Shown here one piece after another: positions 18,017 through 21,889 of a DNA stretch of 21,889 nt (positions within the stretch are counted from its first letter, which is position 1; the number at the start of each line of letters is the position of its first letter). A program made the translations under genes and the position numbers. This DNA comes from Gallionella sp. UBA4737 (GTDB lineage: Bacteria; Pseudomonadota; Gammaproteobacteria; Burkholderiales; Gallionellaceae): the NCBI GenBank assembly GCA_002403995.1, contig DHIV01000023.1:1-21889 (forward strand). The letters are read 5' to 3'. The notes below the pieces were generated by a model. The model searched no databases. It was not told the origin of the DNA and saw only the letters and a list, made by a program, of their open reading frames with translations.

Positions 18017-18289
18017 CTGATTTCCCGTTATTTTTCCCGCCAAATTCTGTTTTCAGAATTTGTTTATCTTTACATGAAATTTCCATGCGGACATACTTTG
18101 ATAGCCCGCCCCTGGCCTGCCCAGTATCAATCTGCGAAACCTTGCGCCAAATGCCTCCGGCGTCGTACGCAACAAAACAGCCGTCGGTGAATACTGCTAT
18201 AGCCAATATGTGTAGACTGAACAAACGTCCTTCTGCCCATTCATTCTAGAACAAAGCCGGGATGATTAATAGGACCGGCCGCACACAAA
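18017..18289 (-). other. Leader of the short Pro/Ala-rich gene
   Basis: The 273 bases precede the short paralogue and separate it from the PilZ-like gene. The proximal ~200 bases are homologous to the Kelch-gene leader (see 17001-17263). The distal part next to the PilZ-like gene shows nothing I can identify. Confidence 0.5.
18042..18061 (-). promoter_or_regulatory. Dyad upstream of the short paralogue (AAATTCTG-4-CAGAATTT)
   Basis: A perfect 8-bp inverted repeat around TTTT, 25 bases before the ATG. The arms are conserved with the dyad at 17030-17047 while the four central bases differ (TTTT versus TGAT), the pattern expected of a paired stem or a protein half-site pair. Confidence 0.5.
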
Positions 18290-19928
18290 TCAAATATGCG
18301 CCGCATTGAGCCACTTAAAGGTGATCTGCTCGTAGTCCTCGCCCTCCGCCAGCAAACCAACAAGTTTGATGTCGCGGCTTTTTTCTCCCAGCATCACTTC
18401 ATAAAGAGTTTCCGGCACATAGCTGCCCGATTCCATCAGCATCGTGGCGTTCACATAGGAGTTGCTCGCATCAGGCAACAAGATCGCTGGCAGATAATCG
18501 TATTCAAAGGAGCTGGAGCTCGTTTCCCAGTTGGATACTTTTTCAGTTCCCTTGCCGAGTGTGCGCAGCCACACCGACAGTGGTTTCTTGGCGAGCATTT
18601 CGATGCCCACATGCACCGCGCCCTTGGGGCCGGTATGCAGCCTGCGTATCATGCCGATCCACCATATTGAACTATTTTCGGCCTTGAGTCCGCACAGGTC
18701 GCCGATCTTTACCCACGCCCCTCCGTTATTCGGGATGATGCCGCCGATTCCATCAATACTCAAATCCTTCACGGACCAGTTTTCCGTGGAATAATCGATC
18801 ACTTCATTATCAGCGGCAAGATTGATATCGGAGCGCTCTTTCAATGCAGCCGCGTCCTTTTCAGAAATGTTCACCGCATTATCGATGTCCATGCGTGCAA
18901 CCAGTTTGCTGATCGTCCGGAAGCTATGAACTACATCAATGGCGGTATTAATGCCTCTGCGTTCCTGATGCCGGTGCGGCTGGTCATTTCCCCAGTACAA
19001 CTGCAAGTGCTTGAGCACGGTCAGTTTGCCCGCCGGGGTGAACTCGCTGCCGAAGCGTTGTTCTTTCTGGATCAAGCCATGTTCATGATGAGCGATGATA
19101 TCTGCTACTTTGGGCACTGCCTTGCCCGCCCCGAAAAAAACGCATCGTCGGTGTTGTTTGGGTATTTGCATCCACCCGCCTTGGCGCATCCGGCTTGGCC
19201 AGATCAAAACAGTAAGCGCAGTCGGGATCGGGTGAATTTTTGAAATCAAAAAAACTGACCATGCGGGCGGCAATACGGAAACTCACCTCGATCTGGTCCG
19301 GCGCCAGTGTGCCCGGTGAAGATTCATATAGCATCAACGCCAACAACAATTCACGCTGCGGGCTGATATGGATCGCCTGTTTTGGATAAGCGAAAATCAT
19401 ACTGTCCGCAATCTGGTTGGTTTCAGCAAAATTGTAGCAACTGCCCAGACTATCCCAGACAGCCTGTTCAATATCCACATAATGCATCAACTGCAGCTTC
19501 ATCTGCTCGGCAGCGGCGCGCAATTGCCTGACGCAAATGACCGGCATGAGTTCCTTGTGGTCGAAAGACTTTTTTTCTGCCTGCTGATATTCGTGCACAC
19601 ATACTGAATAAGCCTCAGACAAAGTCTGCATGATGTTATAAAGATTCTGCCACAGATGCTTGCCCTTAAAATCCTGCAAATGCGGTGTGCCGAGATATAG
19701 TTGTAACAACTCCGCATATAGCGATTGTCCCGTTTCATCCAGCAACATGATGATTTCTGCGCGCACTTCAGGACGAAAGCCCTGTGCACCTTTAACCGTA
19801 TCCAGCCAGGAGGCGATTTCTTCCAATTCCCTGAAAGGATCGTCTTTCGGCAGTTCGGCCAGCAGCCTCCTGGCCTCCTTTGCGTCGAACATGGGATGAT
19901 CTGGTTTTCCGTCAAATATTTTGAACAT
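18290..19928 (-). pseudogene. PilZ-like signalling protein interrupted by a frameshift
   Basis: Two overlapping frames form one protein of about 545 residues. The first (from ATG 19928: MFKIFDGKPDHPMFDAKEAR) is a helical region with LPKDDPFRELEEIASWLDTV. It reads into TPTMRFF and then leaves register, stopping at 19083 after 17 unrelated residues. The second frame resumes GAGKAVPKVADIIAHHEHG and ends FKWLNAAHI. The junction is a run of seven T on the coding strand (A7 at 19134-19140); six T would restore the frame. The C-terminal part has ERRGIN (RHQER fits R-x3-R) and later VKDLSIDGIGG, which fits the D/N-x-S-x-x-G of PilZ, the cyclic-di-GMP receptor fold. The spacing between the two motifs is longer than usual, so ligand binding is uncertain. 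The rest of the sequence is well preserved, so a recent mutation, slippage or a sequencing error are all possible. Confidence 0.75.
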
Positions 19929-20295
19929 GGTTCGATTCAACCTAAAGGCTTGAGAAGGATACTCCCTGTGTGGCCATCATAGCGAAATCGCTCTTTTAGG
20001 AGAACTGGACTGATAAGCCGGCAAAAATCAAATTTCCAGATGCATCATATACCCTGCCGAATGGATGCATTTTCATCCAAAGTTGCGATTATTGAGCTTT
20101 ACATAATTCATGACGGTTAAGTGATTTACCGCAGGGCGGGCTTTGCCCGCCGCGTCGGGCGTAGTCCGACCTACGAGATGCGGAGACTCTGTCTTCAAAT
20201 ATGTAATCCTCAATAGCTTCGCAGGTTGGGTTAGCGGCTTCATCGCGTAACCCAACGCGCGCAATGTTGGGTTACGCAAAAAACGCTAACCCAAC
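19929..20295. other. Intergenic region rich in inverted repeats
   Basis: No gene is seen in 367 bases. From left: AGCGA-AA-TCGCT at about 19979-19990; GATGCAT sequences at 20039-20045 and 20064-20070; then GC-rich hairpins and the nested repeat listed separately. A minus-strand TATGAT near 19974 might be a -10 box for the PilZ-like gene, with no good -35. Confidence 0.45.
20135..20170. repeat. Two adjacent short hairpins (REP-like)
   Basis: GGCGGG-CTTTG-CCCGCC at 20135-20151 is followed at 20154-20170 by GTCGG-GCGTAGT-CCGAC. Such paired GC hairpins around a GGGCGTAGTCCGACCTACG-type sequence are a common dispersed intergenic element in proteobacteria; that identity is from memory. Confidence 0.6.
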
Positions 20296-20300
20296 CTACG
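20219..20300. repeat. Nested inverted repeat of the GGTTGGGTTA type
   Basis: Outer arms AGGTTGGGTTAGCG (20223-20236) and CGCTAACCCAACCT (20284-20297) are perfect complements. Inside them, GCGTAACCCAAC (about 20245-20256) and GTTGGGTTACGC (about 20266-20277) are also perfect complements. The same GTTGGGTTA core occurs in both nested pairs, so alternative pairing is possible. The right outer arm overlaps the stop codon of the membrane-protein gene. Confidence 0.8.
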
Positions 20301-20904
20301 GAACTACGGCACTCCGCTGCAGTTTCACCGCATGAATCATGATCGCAGCCAACGCATAGATAGCCGCGAATGGGTCGAGCAGATAATCCCAGAGGTTGTT
20401 GGATTCATACCAGCCGGCTGCCCACGCGAGTATGGCCAAAGCGATGCACAGTGCAATCAGCCAATATTTCCAAAACCACGCAACGAGCGCGAGCAACAGC
20501 AGCACAACGATGAATTGCAGATTGCCATAGCCCAGTCGATAGGGATCATACGCACTTGCCCCCAAGGCCATCGGGTATAACGCAAACGCAGCCAACGCGA
20601 TCAAGACCAACAGCATAAACCGATGTTTGGGCTCGACCACAACACAGCCGCACCATGGTTTCAGTAGCACGCACCACAACAGTATCAGCGCAGTGATGCT
20701 CAAGTCTCCTGTCACACCGCGCACATAAGCGGCAAGCGGCATCTCGCCGAATGGGATCAGCATCAGCACAAACACCGCTGCCAGCAGCAAAGCCAGGCGC
20801 GGCCTGGCGAGTTTCGCAATGCCCGGCAACAGCAGCACTGCAGCCGCCATCGCGCTGGCTATGCCGGCCAGCCCGGTCAAATCAGTGAAGTATGGCATCG
20901 GCAT
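20296..20904 (-). CDS. Multi-pass membrane protein, unknown function
   Basis: No family is recognised. From ATG at 20904 (MPMPYFTDLTGLAG) it has 202 residues, mostly hydrophobic, with about seven predicted membrane helices (for example LALLLAAVFVLMLIPFGEM, FMLLVLIALAAFALYPMALG, LQFIVVLLLLALVAWFWKYW). Loops are short, with one CGCVVVEPKHR cytoplasmic-looking basic turn. The start overlaps the end of the upstream sialidase-like gene by 23 bases (17 if ATG 20898 is used), indicating translational coupling and a shared process. A longer in-frame ORF to 20997 would begin deep inside that gene and is unlikely. The stop codon and last residues fall in the repeat at 20219-20300, so the natural C-terminus may have been altered by insertion of that element. 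Confidence 0.75.
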   Translation of the reverse strand: MPMPYFTDLTGLAGIASAMAAAVLLLPGIAKLARPRLALLLAAVFVLMLIPFGEMPLAAYVRGVTGDLSITALILLWCVLLKPWCGCVVVEPKHRFMLLVLIALAAFALYPMALGASAYDPYRLGYGNLQFIVVLLLLALVAWFWKYWLIALCIALAILAWAAGWYESNNLWDYLLDPFAAIYALAAIMIHAVKLQRSAVVP

Positions 20905-21889
20905 TTTTTTCCATGTGCTGCTCCAGCCACGCTCGGTTGAACCGGACGTGTTTGATGAAGCTTCTGTTCCAGGTGTAGACGAGATGAAAGTCGCCATTTT
21001 TCGCCTGGATCAGATAAGGGTAAGAAAACTCGAATTCGCATTTTTGTTCTTCGCATTTATTGCGCTGCGCTGATCTTGCATAAGCCGTTGCATCAATGAT
21101 GTTTGCATCGGTAGCCTTGGCTGATTCGCTAGCGGATTGCACATAGCGGACAGGTTCAGTGGAGTGGCCGCGCTGGTCTTCCAGTTGATAAACCGTTTTC
21201 CAGGCGGCCCCGCCATCCGCTGAAACCACTAGCGACAGGGCATCCCGGCCTTCTTCGACGTCATTCAGCACCACCAGAAGCCGCCCGTCCGGCAATACCG
21301 TCCCCGAAATCGCCGCATCCGGATTGGCCAGTGCGGTGGGAATCGGCTTGCTCCAGTGCTGCCCGGCATCGTCCGTCGCGGTTGCGATCACCCGCCTGGG
21401 ACTTGAGCCGGAACGGCGCATCAGCATCAATGCCTGTTGCGGATTTTTTATCAGGATCACTGGCTGCAGGGCCGACTTTCCTGAGCTCAATCTTTGCTTG
21501 TCGATGATCCCGCCGCTGCCATTGATGCGCAGCAGTTCGCCGAATTTGCCGATGAACTCGTGATAGACCGGCAATCCCATCGTGCCGTCGCTATACAGAA
21601 ACGGCGTGCCCTTGATCAGCGTGCTGATGTTGATGAACGGTGAGGTGATCAAACGCCGCGCCGGACTCCAGGTCGCGCCGTCATCCTTCGAGGTGATCGC
21701 CGTGATCGAACTGCCCGCCCATCCGCCCAGCGATACGGTGACATAGAACAGCCACAGCGTGCCGTCCGGCGCGCGTTGCGCGACCGGGTTGCCGAGTTTT
21801 TTCACATAGCGCATCAATGCGCGCTGCGTGTCTACTCGATTCGCAATACTTTGTTCGGGTCCCCATGAATCTTTCGCCGGATCGAATAC
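20882..21889 (-). CDS. Sialidase-like (BNR/Asp-box) beta-propeller protein, N-terminus outside window
   Basis: The frame is open to the window edge and 335 C-terminal residues are visible. It has Asp boxes of the S-x-D-x-G-x-x-W kind: TSKDDGATWSPAR, TATDDAGQHWSKP and VSADGGAAWKTVY, plus propeller-type strands (NPVAQRAPDGTLWLFYVTVS, SGTVLPDGRLLVVLND, SYPYLIQAKNGDFHLVYTW). These are typical of exo-sialidase-like proteins (BNR_2 type). Asp boxes are structural, so actual sialidase activity cannot be claimed; the substrate may be another glycan. Any signal peptide would lie upstream. The gene is coupled to the membrane protein that follows by an overlapping start. Confidence 0.85.
   Translation of the reverse strand, partial: VFDPAKDSWGPEQSIANRVDTQRALMRYVKKLGNPVAQRAPDGTLWLFYVTVSLGGWAGSSITAITSKDDGATWSPARRLITSPFINISTLIKGTPFLYSDGTMGLPVYHEFIGKFGELLRINGSGGIIDKQRLSSGKSALQPVILIKNPQQALMLMRRSGSSPRRVIATATDDAGQHWSKPIPTALANPDAAISGTVLPDGRLLVVLNDVEEGRDALSLVVSADGGAAWKTVYQLEDQRGHSTEPVRYVQSASESAKATDANIIDATAYARSAQRNKCEEQKCEFEFSYPYLIQAKNGDFHLVYTWNRSFIKHVRFNRAWLEQHMEKNADAILH

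Noticed and set aside
17757..18224. 155-codon minus-strand ORF covering the short paralogue's leader and 5' end
   Set aside because: It overlaps the better-supported gene in another frame, and the corresponding leader of the Kelch gene does not keep this frame open.
18290..19273. Independent 327-residue gene starting at 19273
   Set aside because: Its first ~40 residues overlap the better N-terminal frame and look out of register; real similarity to a continuous protein begins after the T7 run.

Overview
The window looks like a chromosomal segment of a betaproteobacterium. The evidence is the accB-accC-prmA-DUF3426 gene order, a gcvT-gcvH-gcvP operon behind a tandem glycine riboswitch, one long gcvP, and moderately high GC. 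The flavour (sialidase-like protein, PilZ and receiver/GGDEF proteins, Pro/Ala-rich Kelch protein) would suit Nitrosomonadales/Gallionellaceae, but that rank is inference.

Layout. (1) 1-3623, + strand: 3' end of accB, a 145-bp tandem duplication carrying two extra copies of the accB tail, then accC, prmA and a zinc-ribbon/DUF3426 membrane protein. This is housekeeping: biotin-dependent acetyl-CoA carboxylase for fatty-acid synthesis plus ribosomal protein L11 methylation. (2) 3900-5474, +: a decayed Hpt-REC-REC-GGDEF signalling gene with three single-base frameshifts and a deletion that removed the GGDEF active site. (3) 5475-10812, +: a predicted promoter, two glycine aptamers and an intrinsic terminator, then gcvT, gcvH, gcvP (glycine cleavage) and dgkA. 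gcvT carries an in-frame palindromic insertion and a long imperfect hairpin separates gcvH from gcvP. (4) 10872-11831, -: an MscS-family mechanosensitive channel, convergent with dgkA. (5) 12000-18016, -: two tandem paralogues. One is a 1666-residue protein with an N-terminal membrane anchor, duplicated Pro/Ala-rich segments, a Lys/Ala-rich helix, Sel1-like repeats, a second hydrophobic segment, a small beta domain and 14 Kelch repeats (probably two seven-bladed propellers). The other is a 250-residue relative lacking the Sel1 and Kelch parts. Both share a homologous leader with a conserved dyad near the start codon. (6) 18290-19928, -: a PilZ-like gene broken by a frameshift at a run of seven T. 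(7) 19929-20300: dispersed-type inverted repeats. (8) 20296-21889, -: a multi-pass membrane protein overlapping the end of a sialidase-like (Asp-box) protein that runs off the window.

The housekeeping blocks are conventional. The unusual material is the repeated accB tail with coupled mini-ORFs, the palindrome coded inside GcvT, the Kelch/Sel1 giant with its truncated tandem paralogue and shared leader, and the coincidence that both recognisable cyclic-di-GMP-type genes here are broken.
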